Assembly: GCA_964020155.1 (NCBI GenBank)
Contig: OZ026559.1
Span: 930,345-994,344, forward strand
DNA: 64,000 nucleotides
Source of the DNA: Chondrilla cf. caribensis
Taxonomy: Eukaryota > Porifera > Demospongiae > Chondrillida > Chondrillidae
Reading direction: 5' to 3'
Shown: piece by piece, positions 38,264 through 55,513 of the stretch
How positions within the stretch are numbered: position 1 is the stretch's first letter
How the letters are laid out: each line of letters begins with the position of its first letter
Position numbers and translations under genes: made by a program
Notes under the pieces: generated by a model
Database searches by the model: none
Told to the model about the DNA's origin: nothing
The model's input: the letters and a program-made list of their open reading frames with translations, nothing else

Positions 38264-38773
38264 TGGAAGAACCTTCTGATGACTTTGTAGCTCTCAGAGA
38301 CTACCTAGACTGCAGGAATGCCCTGATCCTGTCCTGCTTCCAGCCTCCTGTCATCCATGAACCATTTGGTGATCACACCATGCAGGAGTGTAGGGAGAGA
38401 CTGAAATTGAACAAGGTGCGTGTGTGGGCTAGAGGAGCCAGGCATGTAATTCGGTGCTGTTGGCCATTTTAAGTCTTAAATACATGGGCTAGGGTAGCCA
38501 GACATGTTATTCTGCTGTTGTCTGCCACGATGGGCCTTACTGCTCATACAGTTGTCACACTAATAGAATGGTCTCAATTGTGACACATTGCAGTAATGAA
38601 TAGTTGAAAGTTAAACGATTCACACTGTTCAGAATTGTTTTGTACTTGTGTTCTGTAGCAACAATCTCGTAAAGTTTACGAAGTACTTCGTTTGAGAGTG
38701 ACTGATCGCAGCAATGAAGAAATGTATAAGAAGTATAGGTTGATGGTGAAGAGTAGGCTGAATGCTCCCTACC

Positions 38774-38852
<79 letters not shown>

Positions 38853-39136
38853 GTGTATGTGTACATTTGTGTGTCTGTAGTCTGTCCATGTGTGTATATG
38901 CATGTCAGTTTGTTCATGAGTGTGAATGAAACGTGCATTCATTTTCATTACAGAAAGAGCAGAAGACGATAGAGAAGTTGATTGAGAAGAACATCTCTCA
39001 TCCTGAAGAGCTCAAACTGGCTGGTTCAAATCTTTCAAAAGAGGAGAGAGTGAAGAAGTTAGAGGAGGACTACACTGCCCTGGAACTGCAGTATTGTAGA
39101 GTGATTGAGAAACTGGGATCTCACACTTGTGTCTGA
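38264..39136 (+). CDS. HAT1: HAT1 C-terminal fragment, copy 2 (intact exons, no catalytic domain)
   Basis: Exons 38264-38415, 38659-38775 and 38954-39136 (stop TGA) join in frame and encode about 150 residues resembling the C-terminal helical region of histone acetyltransferase 1 (NKQQSRKVYEVLRL, YRLMVKSRL..PY, PEEL, YCRVIEKL). HAT1 is about 420 residues and acetylates new histone H4; its acetyl-CoA-binding GNAT fold lies before this region and is not encoded anywhere in the window. A possible upstream exon ending at 37484 (donor GTGAGA) would keep the frame, but no ATG is evident in it; the matching exon of copy 1 has an in-frame ATG where this one has AGG. It could be a transcribed fragment, an interaction-only paralogue or a dying duplicate. 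Confidence 0.65.
38776..38850. repeat. (GT)n microsatellite at a splice donor
   Basis: A pure GT run of about 75 bases starting exactly at the end of exon 38659-38775. Confidence 0.95.
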
Positions 39137-39837
39137 TGTGTGTGTGGCCAAATGTGACATGTTGTGTTTGTACAGCATTTCTGAGCCTGTCTCCTTGGTG
39201 ATGCAATGTTCAAATAGTAAGAATGTTTGACAATGTGCAGAAGATCCTACAAGGCTCACAAACTGTTCAATGCAGGATATGTACAGTGCAGCGTCAATGA
39301 CAGATTATAGGTCTACTATGACAAACCTGACTAAGGGGTCACAGTGATATCTGGCCACCTGGTGTAGTGCTATAACCTTCAGACAGACGTACAAACATAT
39401 CCCCACCATTGATATGGATGGGCCACTGATGATGCTGGAATATGAATATTTTTGACAGCTGGATATAATACTTATTACATGGGCGGAAGTATAAACATAT
39501 TGGCACCATTGATTTAGCCTATACTGTTATGCTGGGACTAAACTGTATATATTACTTAATGTAGGTGTTATTTGCATATAGCCACTGATGGATGTCTTAA
39601 TGTTCACTTGATTTCTAATTTGATTGTGAAATTGTTTGCATACACTAAACCCTCACTCCTGTCACATATATGCGCTTATATATTATGGCTGTACTCAGCC
39701 CAGCAACGTAGACCGTCCCTAGACCAAATCCACGTGCCAGGCTTCGTGTTTCATTCTCGGAGAGCGGTCCTGGAATACAGCGCCCCTAGGCGTCTGCTAT
39801 AGACCAACCAGCTGGCTAGACTAACCAATAATTATTG

Positions 39838-39930
39838 CCCGAGCTGGGCGTTAGCTATGAAGTGACCGTTTTTTATCAAGCTTGTAGCACATCTCAAGAC
39901 TCCCAATTATTGGTAATGTTAAGCTTGTGT
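39838..39930 (+). promoter_or_regulatory. Conserved upstream block, member E
   Basis: Contains GAGCTGGGCGTTAGCTATG and a following TTTTTATCAAGCTTGTAGCA, matching the blocks before C, D and F. It is separated from the ATG of E by an inserted GGGGCTGCC-type repeat. Confidence 0.35.
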
Positions 39931-40193
39931 CTTTGTGTGTGACTTGTGTATCCATTCCAGGATGCCTATTATGATTCAATTCTTGAACTATCCGTCCATC
40001 TGTCCGCTACTCTGTATGAGAAACTCGGCAAGCCATCAGAGAGCGGCGGGAATAAAAAGAATTGTGAATGCATCGGTAGTTGTAGTTGCATTTCTGTTGT
40101 TGAGTACAGTCTACGCAGCTACTGTATGTAACTGAACCGAATTCTTGATCTATGGACATTCAAGTCAGTGACACCTTGATTTGTACAGTTTTT

Positions 40194-40513
40194 AGGGGCT
40201 GCCGCAGGCAGCCCCTATATTGTTTTCATTTCGACTTCCGGTATGTAACGCTCGTCCGATAGATATATATATATATAATATGTGTTCCTACGCGTAACCG
40301 CAACAATGAATTTATATTAGAATTTATATTGCGCGAAATAAAGATGGCCGATTTCGAACGCCGACAATTTGAATTTGGGCTAGAATTCGTGCACTGAAGC
40401 TTCGCCAAACGTGATAACTTCAGCGAAGGTTCTTCTGAACCTAAGAAATACGCGCAAGTAATTCGAGTGCGGGGGGCGGCAGCCCCACGAGTTTTTGAAC
40501 TCGAATTACTTGT
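40194..40513. repeat. GGGGCTGCC-type repeat upstream of member E
   Basis: Opens with a palindrome AGGGGCTGCCGCAGGCAGCC.. and closes with GGCGGCAGCCCC. 40455-40513 is a second inverted repeat with perfect 14-bp arms (CAAGTAATTCGAGT). It shares sequence with 33590-33822 in reverse. Confidence 0.55.
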
Positions 40514-40578
40514 TTTCTACGTTTCAGTCAGATCGTATACCTCGTCAGTTGTTCCTACCTGTCTAGCTCCCGTGTACG

Positions 40579-46512
<5,934 letters not shown>

Positions 46513-47830
46513 AGACATCAGTTTATCCACTTCTTGTTCTTCACTGTTAGTTGAAACAATGAAGATTTGAACAAGTTTTGAGTGTATTTTTGTATGATTG
46601 TTTTTGTTGCAACGTTATTTTACAATAAGGCAATTTGTATAAAATTGAGATGCACTGTATATATATATGCTTTGAGCAACTGGAGACGAATAGCATTTCA
46701 GATGTTTTACCTTATATATCCAACTATGTGTTGATACCTAAATATGCTAATATTATATGCATATTAGCACATAATATTATATAGTGACTGAGAGAATGTG
46801 ATTGATCGCATGATCCATATAATAGTACATATATTAGGAAATATACATATTAATTCACATAAAATACTACTAAATATTATAATGACACTAATAATATAAT
46901 GTCGCCATTTTCCTATACATTGCATCATCACGTCATGAAGCCATTCTCGTAGAAAACGTACTTCTGCTCAGAAGTGAATCATTTTGCCAAATAAAGCGCA
47001 AATATTAATAATTATTGTTCAAACAAGATCTCAAGGTGAGATGAAGCGTTCAAATCCCAATTCATGTCCACAATATTGAGACGTAATAGGTAACTCCACT
47101 GATACGTAGCTACGCGCAAGACCTTTGGTAGCTATGTAGGCCTACGTAAACACTTCGGCACATACAAGACATGCAGGTGTTTTTAATACCGCTTAAGTAA
47201 GACCATAGATACTCTATACCCGTATAGAGTATCTATGGTAAGACTCATTGTTGGAAGGTAATTTATTAGCCATTCAGGTAACATTCGATCTAGCTTTTTC
47301 CTCCATACGTCCTTTGAAATGAACCACGTTAACTTTTTGTGTGACATGTTTTAATTGTCACAAATCTGGCTACATACGTACATACGAGCTTGTAGTACAT
47401 TCGTATGTATGTGCAACCTGTCAGTGTATATATATGTCCAAACTGTCCTTACAATGGTGTTGTGGGTGTGAGAGAGTGTATGTACATGTGTACTCCATAC
47501 CTGTGTGCGTATTGTTGCCTGCCCACTTCATTTTTGTATACCATGTATTGCCAGATGTACAGTATGTGTGTGAGCATGAACAAACAGTGGAAATAGTGGA
47601 AGGTGGCCTCTGAAGAAATGCAGGTGGTTCATTTTAAAGAGGTGCTACACTATATTATAATATAGTTAAATTGATATAGAGGATAGTCCAATAACGGTCA
47701 CTGAGGACAGGTGGTCCTTGTGTATACAGTTGCACTTTTTACAACAGGTTCCTCTCAATCATGTTTTTGTGGTGGTTTGAGGTGTAATTCAGTGATGTGT
47801 ATCTCATTGCCCTGCCAACTCCTCTCACAG
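46513..47830. other. Intergenic E to HAT1 copy 3
   Basis: AT-rich. Contains a GCCATTTT..GAAGCCATT stretch as in the other two duplicates, a possible first exon with a donor at 47036, and the mini palindromic element at 47203. No gene is seen. Confidence 0.45.
47203..47238. mobile_element. 36-bp palindromic mini-element, copy 2, TSD TAAGA
   Basis: Perfect 17-bp arms (CCATAGATACTCTATAC) flank a CC centre. TAAGA is present at 47198-47202 and 47239-47243. Confidence 0.8.
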
Positions 47831-48345
47831 TGGAAGAACCTTCTGATGACTTTGTAGCTCTCAGAGACTACCTGGACTGCAGGAATGCCCTGACCCAGTC
47901 CTGCTTCCAGCCTCCTGTCATCCATGAACCGTTTGGTGATCACACTGTGCAGGAGTGTAGGGAGAGACTGAAATTGAACAAGGTGTGTGCGTGGGCTAGA
48001 GTAGCCAGGTATGTAATTCGGTGCTTTCGGCCATTTTGAGTCTTAAATACATGGGCTAGGGTAGCCATACATGTAATTTTGCTGTTGTCTGCCATGTTGG
48101 GCCTTACTGCTCATACAGTTCACACAGTAATAAGATGGTCTCAATTGTGACACACACACATTGCAGTAACGAATAGTGGAAGTTAGATAATCCACACTGT
48201 TCAGAATTCTTTGTACTGTGTGTTCTGTAGCAACAATCTCGTAAAGTTTACGAAGTGCTTCGTTTGAGAGCAACTGATCGCAGCAATGAAGAGATGTATA
48301 AGAAGTATAGGTTGATGGTGAAGAGTTGGCTGAATGCTCCCTACC

Positions 48346-48418
<73 letters not shown>

Positions 48419-48682
48419 ACTGTAATAAAAATTAATCTGTCCATTTGTATGCATGTCCTTTTGTTTATAGGCGTCAATGAAACATGCATTTTTCATTACA
48501 GAAAGAAGCCAATAGTGAAGTTGATCCAGAAAAAAAAGAACATCTCTCATCCCAAATAGCTCAAACCTGCTGGTTCAAATCTTTCACAAGAGGAGAGAGT
48601 GAAGAAGTTAGAGGACTGTACTGCCCTGGAACTGCAGTATTGTAGAGTGATTGAGAAACTGGGATCTCACACTTGTGTCTGA
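47831..48682 (+). pseudogene. HAT1: HAT1 C-terminal fragment, copy 3 (damaged)
   Basis: Exons 47831-47982 and 48231-48347 remain open and nearly identical to copy 2. The last exon (48502-48682) carries small indels near its start that shift the frame, and in the ancestral frame a GAG codon before the LKLAG-equivalent has become TAG. The remaining sequence still aligns through the closing IEKLGSHTCV. It lies 1.3 kb downstream of member E, as copies 1 and 2 lie downstream of A and D. Confidence 0.75.
48348..48417. repeat. (GT)n microsatellite at a splice donor
   Basis: A pure GT run starting at the end of exon 48231-48347 of HAT1 copy 3. Confidence 0.95.
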
Positions 48683-48881
48683 TGTGTGTGTGTGGCCCAA
48701 TGTGACATGTTGTGCGGGCCGGTTTATACAGCCTAGCCAAACCTGTGTCTGAAAAATTCCTCATGCAGAAGATCCCGAAAATGACAAAATGATGCGAAAC
48801 TGGGTTAGAAGAACCTTCTCTGAAGATACTACCAGTGAAGCTGTTGTGCTCTAATTTTAGCCACATTTCTATTTGTCGTCA

Positions 48882-49143
48882 AATTAATGTTTCGAGAGTG
48901 GTCATCTTTTTCGCTTGTGTAATAGGTCATGGTTCAGTACGTTAATGCTCTAAACCCCTCCGTTCTAAGGTTAGCAGTACTGATCCTAGTTTATAACTAG
49001 TATCACCTCAACAATTAATGTTTCGAGAGTGGTCATCTTTTTCACTTGTGTAATAGGTCATGGTTCAGTACGTTAATGCTCTAAACCCCTCCGTTCTAAG
49101 GTTAGCAGTACTGATCCTAGTTTATAACTAGTATCACCTCAAC
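48882..49143. repeat. 131-bp tandem duplication
   Basis: Two adjacent units (48882-49012, 49013-49143) appear to differ at one base. It lies at the edge of a GC-richer block (49140-49620) that looks foreign to the surroundings. Confidence 0.95.
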
Positions 49144-49552
49144 TTACCCATATCAAGGAATAGGGATCTATATATGGTAGAAGCCCTTCCTGGACTTATG
49201 GTGCAGGCTCACCTCTGCCCTCGGTGTCGCCCCCGCCTGTATAACCGCGGGATGCATAATACTAGTCTCGCGTAGCCAGCCCCTTTTCAGGTAGTGTACC
49301 GGAAATGGGGTTGGCATAATACCTGCATCCTGGATATATAATCTCTTATTGTACTAAACGGCACCTGAGGGATTTAGCCTGACACCACCCTTTCGCGCCA
49401 CAAGACGGAGATAAAAAAGATGTAATAGCGGAAGGCAGCGAACAAGAACCATCGGGGTTAACACTCCAGAACACGCGCGCTTCAAGGCCCGGAAGCTAAT
49501 TAATGATGTACCGTACTAATTGGTAGCGGGTGCCGGGGCAGCCCATAGTCTG

Positions 49553-49611
49553 GCCTGCTACGACCGTCCCTTTCCTCGCCCAGGGCGCTTGGTGGGACGG
49601 TCGTAGCAGGC
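49553..49611. repeat. Perfect 18-bp inverted repeat
   Basis: GCCTGCTACGACCGTCCC and its exact inverse are separated by 23 bases of GC-rich sequence, at the right edge of the GC-rich block. Confidence 0.9.
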
Positions 49612-49687
49612 TCACATTAACTCCATTTAAGGCCCTAGATGACCCATAGAGGCATCATAATATATAGACCCTAGATCCTATGACTGG

Positions 49688-49716
49688 CCATAGATACTGG
49701 TATAGAGTATCTATGG
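49688..49716. mobile_element. 29-bp palindromic mini-element, copy 3, TSD ACTGG
   Basis: CCATAGATACT and AGTATCTATGG flank seven central bases. ACTGG is present at 49683-49687 and 49717-49721. Confidence 0.8.
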
Positions 49717-50161
49717 ACTGGCCCAGTTCTTGTGGTTTTCACACTTACACTCCCACACTAGGCCAATGTACACAGGATAATCTTATCACTGTAATGGTAA
49801 CCGGTAAGTGAGCGATGCATGTTCCCGATGTTGAAGAAGTTTGCCCTAATTTCGGACATTTGGGTAATTCTTGCGAATCATTTGACAGATTAACTCTGTT
49901 ACTAAATTCATTCTCGATCCACGAAGCGTCCAAAGATAACGTTTAAAGTTTCGGACCGACCGATCACTTACTTAGCTAATGTTCAGAATTAGAAAGCGTC
50001 GGGAATTAGCTAGGGCACTATATACGATATATAGAATTATAAATTGTTTCATAATGTATACAGTCCGTCCATAACTTTATTTTGATGATGTATTATTTTT
50101 CGCCTTTGTTACAGTTTGCTGTCTTCAGTTCCAACTCTCCAACTCCATATTCACACACAGC

Positions 50162-50186
50162 ATGATGGATAACATGACAAATTCAA
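50162..50186 (+). pseudogene. Orphan ATG exon of a lost family member
   Basis: A 25-base exon reads MMDNMTNS and stops at a GTAGG donor in phase 1, as do the 16-base first exons MDSAT/MDSTT/MDSAP of C, D, E and F. No TM1-like exon (the VWxTLLxLANG segment) follows in the next 5 kb, which instead holds a retroelement. I read it as the surviving start of a deleted copy; chance resemblance of so short an exon cannot be excluded. Confidence 0.35.
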
Positions 50187-51289
50187 GTAGGTTACGTAGA
50201 TTATAGATCCAGAAATGACTGGGGGCTTAATTCATAGAGGGCACAATTTCATGGTGTAACATATGCTATTATCCAATGCTGACTTGTAAAGACCACTAAG
50301 TCTTGCAAAATGATGTGTACATCACAACCTGATGTTATGGTTGGCAAAAAATTGGTTGTCATCATCATATTTAGTCAGTTATGACCAAATTGTCAAAATT
50401 TAGTGATAAAGTTGACAGACAATATAATATCCATGCAAACTTCATATGGAGTGGAAATCTTCATTCTGTTCAGATGCAACTCTGACCATGATCATATGGA
50501 AGTTAGAAGATAGATTATACTCTAATCGTGATTGAAAGAAACATCGGTTAAATTCTGATTAAGCCTTAACGTAAATATTCAGCTGTTTCATCACATTTGT
50601 CAGGTTTTAACAATAAACATACCTGTTTACTGTTGAAACCTGTCAATTCTCAGGGCATTAATCCAAATAATCCCATAATTGAAACAGCCAAAAGTTAGGG
50701 AGGTGGCAATTATGTTCAGGCATGTTTGGAATACATTCCAGTTGCTAGCTATCTGAATAACAACCTGTTGATAAACAAAGTCAGCTTGGGTTCCACATAT
50801 TTCCAGACAATCTTCTGATCTTATACATAAATGTTTTGTATCTGTAACAATAGCCCAAATTTGGGTTATTGTTAACTCTCCAAATTTGGGTTTTTATGCA
50901 TACCCAAGAGTTGTGTTTACTGTTAATTTTCAAAACAGTTTACATAAAATTACAGTGAAACAGTACAATTTAATAGTTGAGGACTGTTAAAACAGGCCAC
51001 AGGCAGCCCCTAAAAAGGGAAACCTTGGACACCGGGATGAGACGTACACAGTGTGTACAGGTGAAACCCTGCCAAGGTACAATGATGATTTTTGATAATT
51101 GTGGATTTGGATACAGGCGTAGTAGAATATTTAGCAAAATCAAAAAAGGTACATAAAGTGACACGTACATTAGACAGAGAAAATTTACAGGCTAAAATTA
51201 GTAAGTGTTACATATCAGGCGATGTCCAAGGCGAATGCCTGGAGGTGAACAGGAAGTAGCTGGAAGAGATTGCAGACTTAGCTGCAAAT
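50187..51289. other. Gene-free stretch after the orphan exon
   Basis: No family exon is found. 50560-50720 contains inverted motifs around CAGGTTTTAACA and TGTTGAAACCTG. 50995-51240 contains the GGCAGCCCCTAAAAA terminus and a GTGTTACATATCAGG stretch related to the repeat at 33590. Confidence 0.4.
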
Positions 51290-53862
51290 GTTAATAATAA
51301 TATGGTCAATAATCAATAAGAAACAAGATGGGGTCGGGCATGCTCTCTTGATCTAGGTGTTGCCCTTGCATGAAGAATGGTAGATGCATCAGATGCCAAT
51401 GTGTGAAGAATAATCGAAAATGTGTTGATTGTTGGCCTTCATCAGTGCACCCGACCAGATGTGAAATAAGGATACTGACTCTGACTACGCGGGCAATTCA
51501 GAGGAAGATACCAATTTCGTCACTGGCGGCTCAGTTTTGAGTGATTCTTCTGTACCTTCGGGTAATTCTCCTCTACAAGAAGTCCAATACGACTGCGATA
51601 TTTATAATCTGAAACGTGAGTTTGGTAGTCCCCGTAAGATCGTGAAACGGATCCCATGCGGTTCTAGACTTATCACCTCTAGGAAAATGGCATCTCTGAT
51701 TGAGTCATGAAATTCAATGACATACATTCATGGATTCATCTCCTTAAATACCCAAAGTCGTGCCTCTGTAGGCCTCCTAGAGGTGGAAAGCGATGGAGCT
51801 CAACTGCATCTATCAATAGTCAACTATCAAACAATGGTCCTTTACATGCAGCCTCTACTGTTTGCAACAAAGCCCATCCTATCGTAGGTACTTCCTGTGC
51901 TTCCATTGAGACCCTTGCAGCAAGAGTATCCAGTAAACTGGAAGAAGATAACTATAGAGGAGCAGTCAGTCTATAGCATGCACCAACGACGTTTTGGCTG
52001 AGCATTCAGAATCTGCACTCAATGCTCTGGTCAACATCCTGGCCCACACCCTGATTCTGATTTTGGGCAATATGACCCTGTCCACCCCTTACCCTTTTCT
52101 GTCACCTTATAATCTGTATTGAAGGCAATTCTATCCTTCTCAAACGGGTCAGGTGGTGGTTTTGACAGCCTCATCCCTCAACACCTTAAAGATCTATCTA
52201 CCTATCAGCAGGGGAAAGTGGCCAACTCTTGCTGAGATCCCTGGTAGGTTTGGTTACCCTCATCCTTGAAGGTAGAACCCCAAAGGCAATCCGACCATTG
52301 CTATTTGGAGCCTGACTGACTGCACTTTGCAAAAAATCCGGGGGCTTTCACCCCATTGCTGTCTCATGCACCCTGTGAAGGCTTGCCTCTAAGTGTGCAA
52401 GGAAACATGCATTAGAGTCTATCCCCAATATTCTTGCTCCTCGTCTGTTAGGTTTTGGGGTTCCCAGAGGTGTTGAGGCTGCCATTCATGCCTCAAGATT
52501 TTATTTAATTGAATTAAAGACCTGCCACCACACCAAGCTCTTTTGAAGATCGACTTTGAAAATGTGTTCAACAGCATTTGTAGGGACAAAATGCTGTCTG
52601 CCATCAAGGAATTTATTCCAAACCTATTCCCTTATGCCCACTTTGCCTACTCGTCTCCATCCCTTCTCCTATAGGACAATGATGAGATAGCATCAGAGTT
52701 CAGCAAGGCGATCCTGTTGGCCCATTTTGGCATTATTTTTTTGCCTAACCATCTACCGGCTGATCGCTAAACTGAAGGCAGAGTTTGTGGTCTCCCCAGA
52801 TGATGGAACCATTGGTGGCTGTCTTGATGATGTTTTGAATGATTTGAAACTCATTGAAGAAGAAAGTAAGGATTTGGGTTTGCACCTTAATATGAATAAG
52901 TCTGAACTTATCAGCCATTATGAAGACTCCCTGCAGACACCCTTATCCAACTACCCTGGTCTGCAATTATACTCACCTAATGCTGCCACCCTACTTGGTT
53001 CACCCCTGGGGGACACGGACTAACATCCACTTTCACCGTGAAGACCCTACCCTACATGGCTACAAGCAACACTCCCTGTAAGTTTAGGGGGGGGGGGGGG
53101 GAAATCAGGATCGTTTCTCATCTTGCACCGTCTGCTTTCCTAGCTTCTGCTGATGGAGCCTCCTCCCTCATCCAACAAGTACTTCCTCCACATAGTACCG
53201 GTGACTACTTAGAAAGAGAGTTAGCTTTACTCTTAATTGTCTCTAACTTCCACACCCGAGCCAGACCCTCCATCTTCTCAGATCAGAATTGCTGTCTGCC
53301 TCAGACTTGATGCATCAGTGTGCCAACCACATCAATGTATCCACTGTAGTAGAGATGTCAACCATCTTGGTACACATGGCCTCAGCTGTAGGCATAGTCA
53401 GGGTCTGGCGTCTTCGGCACAACAACCTCAAGGACATAATCCATCGTTCGTTTTCAGCAGCTACAGTCCCAGCCAGATTAGAACCATCAGGTATCCTTAG
53501 AAGTGATGGAAAACGCCCTGATGGCATGACGATGATCCCCTGGTCTCGTGGTCAATCCCTTGTATGGGATGTCACATTTACGGACACTCTTCAATTGTAT
53601 CTCAAATACTTCTGAGCCAGGAGCAGTGGCAGCATATGCAGAGTCCCAAAAAATGGTCAAATACGCCAACCTTGCTCCAACATACCATTTTGTGCCAGTG
53701 GGTGTAGAGACTTGTGAAGCATTTGGTCCTTAGGCCTTATCACTCTTTAGGGAGCCCGGCCAATATTTGAAGGAGACCACTGGAGAACAGAGATCATATC
53801 AATTTTTGATACAAGGAGTTTCTAATAAGGGATTTTTGACCACAATCGGTAATATACATTTC
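51290..53862 (+). mobile_element. Decayed non-LTR-type reverse transcriptase element
   Basis: Fragments in all three + frames read in order as one element. 51350-51470 is a Cys-rich N-terminal segment (CPCMKNGRCIRCQC). About 51690-51960 is a linker domain. About 52130-52200 encodes GGGFDSLIPQHLKDL, and 52440-52500 LLGFGVPRGVEAAIHA. About 52550-52650 is an FENVFNSI..DKML palm segment, and about 52790-52920 holds SPDDGTIGG and the region after it (LGLHLNMNKSEL). A C-terminal Cys/His segment with RLEPSG.LRSDGKRPDG and a GAVAAYAE..K..KYA stretch follow (53280-53740). The YLDD catalytic motif expected before GTIGG reads SPDD, and there are many stops and frameshifts, so the copy is dead. A 40-base piece near its end recurs at 54176-54216. 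Confidence 0.8.
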
Positions 53863-54321
53863 TTTGCCAATGTGCTAGAAGGCCTTTTCGGAGAATACCA
53901 GTCCTCATTAGTAGCACTGGGCAATGTTCTGAGTAGTCAATCTCAGCTGAGCAGAGTATTGGCTGGGCTTTTAGCCTATCAGGTCGTTGTCTGTAGGGTT
54001 CAGTGTAGTACAAGTAGTGGATTATTATCTACCGACTTTTAACACCCTACGTAAAAGTCGCTGCTTGGCCGTAAAATCTTCGATTCTTCCCAAACAGGGC
54101 AAGGCTTATCTTCCATGTTTCCGTGGTTATCTTCTAGGCATCAAAAAATAGTCCTCGGTAGAAAGGACAGTTGTTAATAAGGGATTTTTGACCAGAATCG
54201 GTAATATTCATTTCCAATTCTGTTCCAAACATGAACCTAGCCTATATCCAATGATGTCAACTCTGTATTCATATGTTTGATAGAGTTTTTGAATGGTTCA
54301 AAACAAAAGAACTTCTCTACT

Positions 54322-54690
54322 CAGGGGCTGATCCAGAAATTTCTACATGGGGGGTTGTATGCCCTTAGCAAGAGTCATGCTAAGGGCATACAATTCAATT
54401 GATTTATGGCAATTGCGCAATTTTCAAAATCACGTGGCAGGAGCAGCTTTGAAATGGAGGGTGCAGACAAGTCTAGATGATTTGGGGCTCAGATTCTGAT
54501 AGGAACTTTGAAGACAAGATTTGTTTGCAGCTCAGATGAAAATTTCATAGTTTCTTAGTATTATCGGATATCACATATATAATGCTGAAATCACAGACTG
54601 CTAGTAATTATTACTTTATTATGAAGCTCTGAAAGACAAAAGGAGGGTTGTAACCCCGCCCCAACCCCCTCCCCACTGGATCTGCCCCTG
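54322..54690. mobile_element. Non-autonomous element with CAGGGGCTGATCCAG termini, flank CTACT
   Basis: Inverted ends CAGGGGCTGATCCAG and CTGGATCTGCCCCTG, like hAT-type MITE termini. CTACT is on both sides (54317-54321 and 54691-54695); an 8-bp hAT-type duplication is not evident. A perfect 16-bp hairpin (TTGTATGCCCTTAGCA, 54356-54394) lies inside. Confidence 0.7.
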
Positions 54691-55107
54691 CTACTGCTTG
54701 ATCTGGTCTGCAATCAAATTAGTCTCCTACCTCTCCAAATAAAATGTCACTGTCTTGGGAGATTTGCCTTGGCAGTCTCCAAAAAGGCATCTTCTCTGGA
54801 CAGTTGTCTTTGGTCTGTCAAAAAAACGTACTATGCGGAGAACGTCAAAACGCTTGTCAATTATTTGCCTAATAATAGGCTCACCCCAATTATACATATA
54901 TGCCATGATACATATTCCCTCCATTATAATAATGCTGCAGACAATCCCCTACATATACTATTTTCATTTCAACTTCCAGTATAGATATATAATAAAATGC
55001 TTTCTGGAAGCACATTCCGGCAATACAGCACCCAGGTGCTTGTTACAGACATCCAGCTTGCTAGACTAACCATTGCCGAATAAAGACCCTTATACCCTGT
55101 TATCTGC

Positions 55108-55195
55108 GTGTAATAAAGAGTTGGGTGTGACTCTATAAAGTGACAGTGTTTGATCAAGCTTGTAGCACATCTCAAGATTCCCATGCCATGTAAGG
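55108..55195 (+). promoter_or_regulatory. Conserved upstream block, member F
   Basis: Contains AATAAAGAGTTGGGTGTGAC and a following GTGTTTGATCAAGCTTGTAG, matching the blocks before C, D and E, about 400 bases before the ATG of F. Confidence 0.4.
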
Positions 55196-55513
55196 TTATA
55201 CCTGTGCATTCATCACATGCAGAATGCTAAAATGGGTAGGGCTTAATATTCAAGCTACCTACAAGACGATTTGCTCGATCTGCATGAGAAACTTGTCAAG
55301 TGGTCAGAGAGGGAATAAAAATTCATTAAAGCATCAATAGTTATGGTTGCATTTATTGTTGCTGAGTACAGTTTAGATAGCTAATGTATGTAACTGAAAA
55401 AAATGTTAGCTATGGATATTTTAGTCAGTGACACTTCGATTTATTAAGTTAATATCTTTTCGTTTCAGTCATCTTTGCCACTTGTTAATTGTTCTACACG
55501 TGTACTACCTACG

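Larger units (their letters stand above)
39137..40578. other. Intergenic HAT1 copy 2 to member E
   Basis: Holds the block shared with 18190 and 27898 (about 39480-39620), the promoter-like block of E, and the repeat at 40194. No gene is seen. Confidence 0.5.
53863..55513. other. Gene-free stretch before member F
   Basis: Contains repeat pieces (54176-54216), the CAGGGGC element at 54322, an inverted-repeat remnant and the promoter-like block of F. No gene is recognised. Confidence 0.45.

Noticed and set aside
54727..55069. Open frames of 65-104 codons on both strands upstream of member F
   Set aside because: No similarity to each other or to family exons; they overlap sequence shared between intergenic copies and look like chance.
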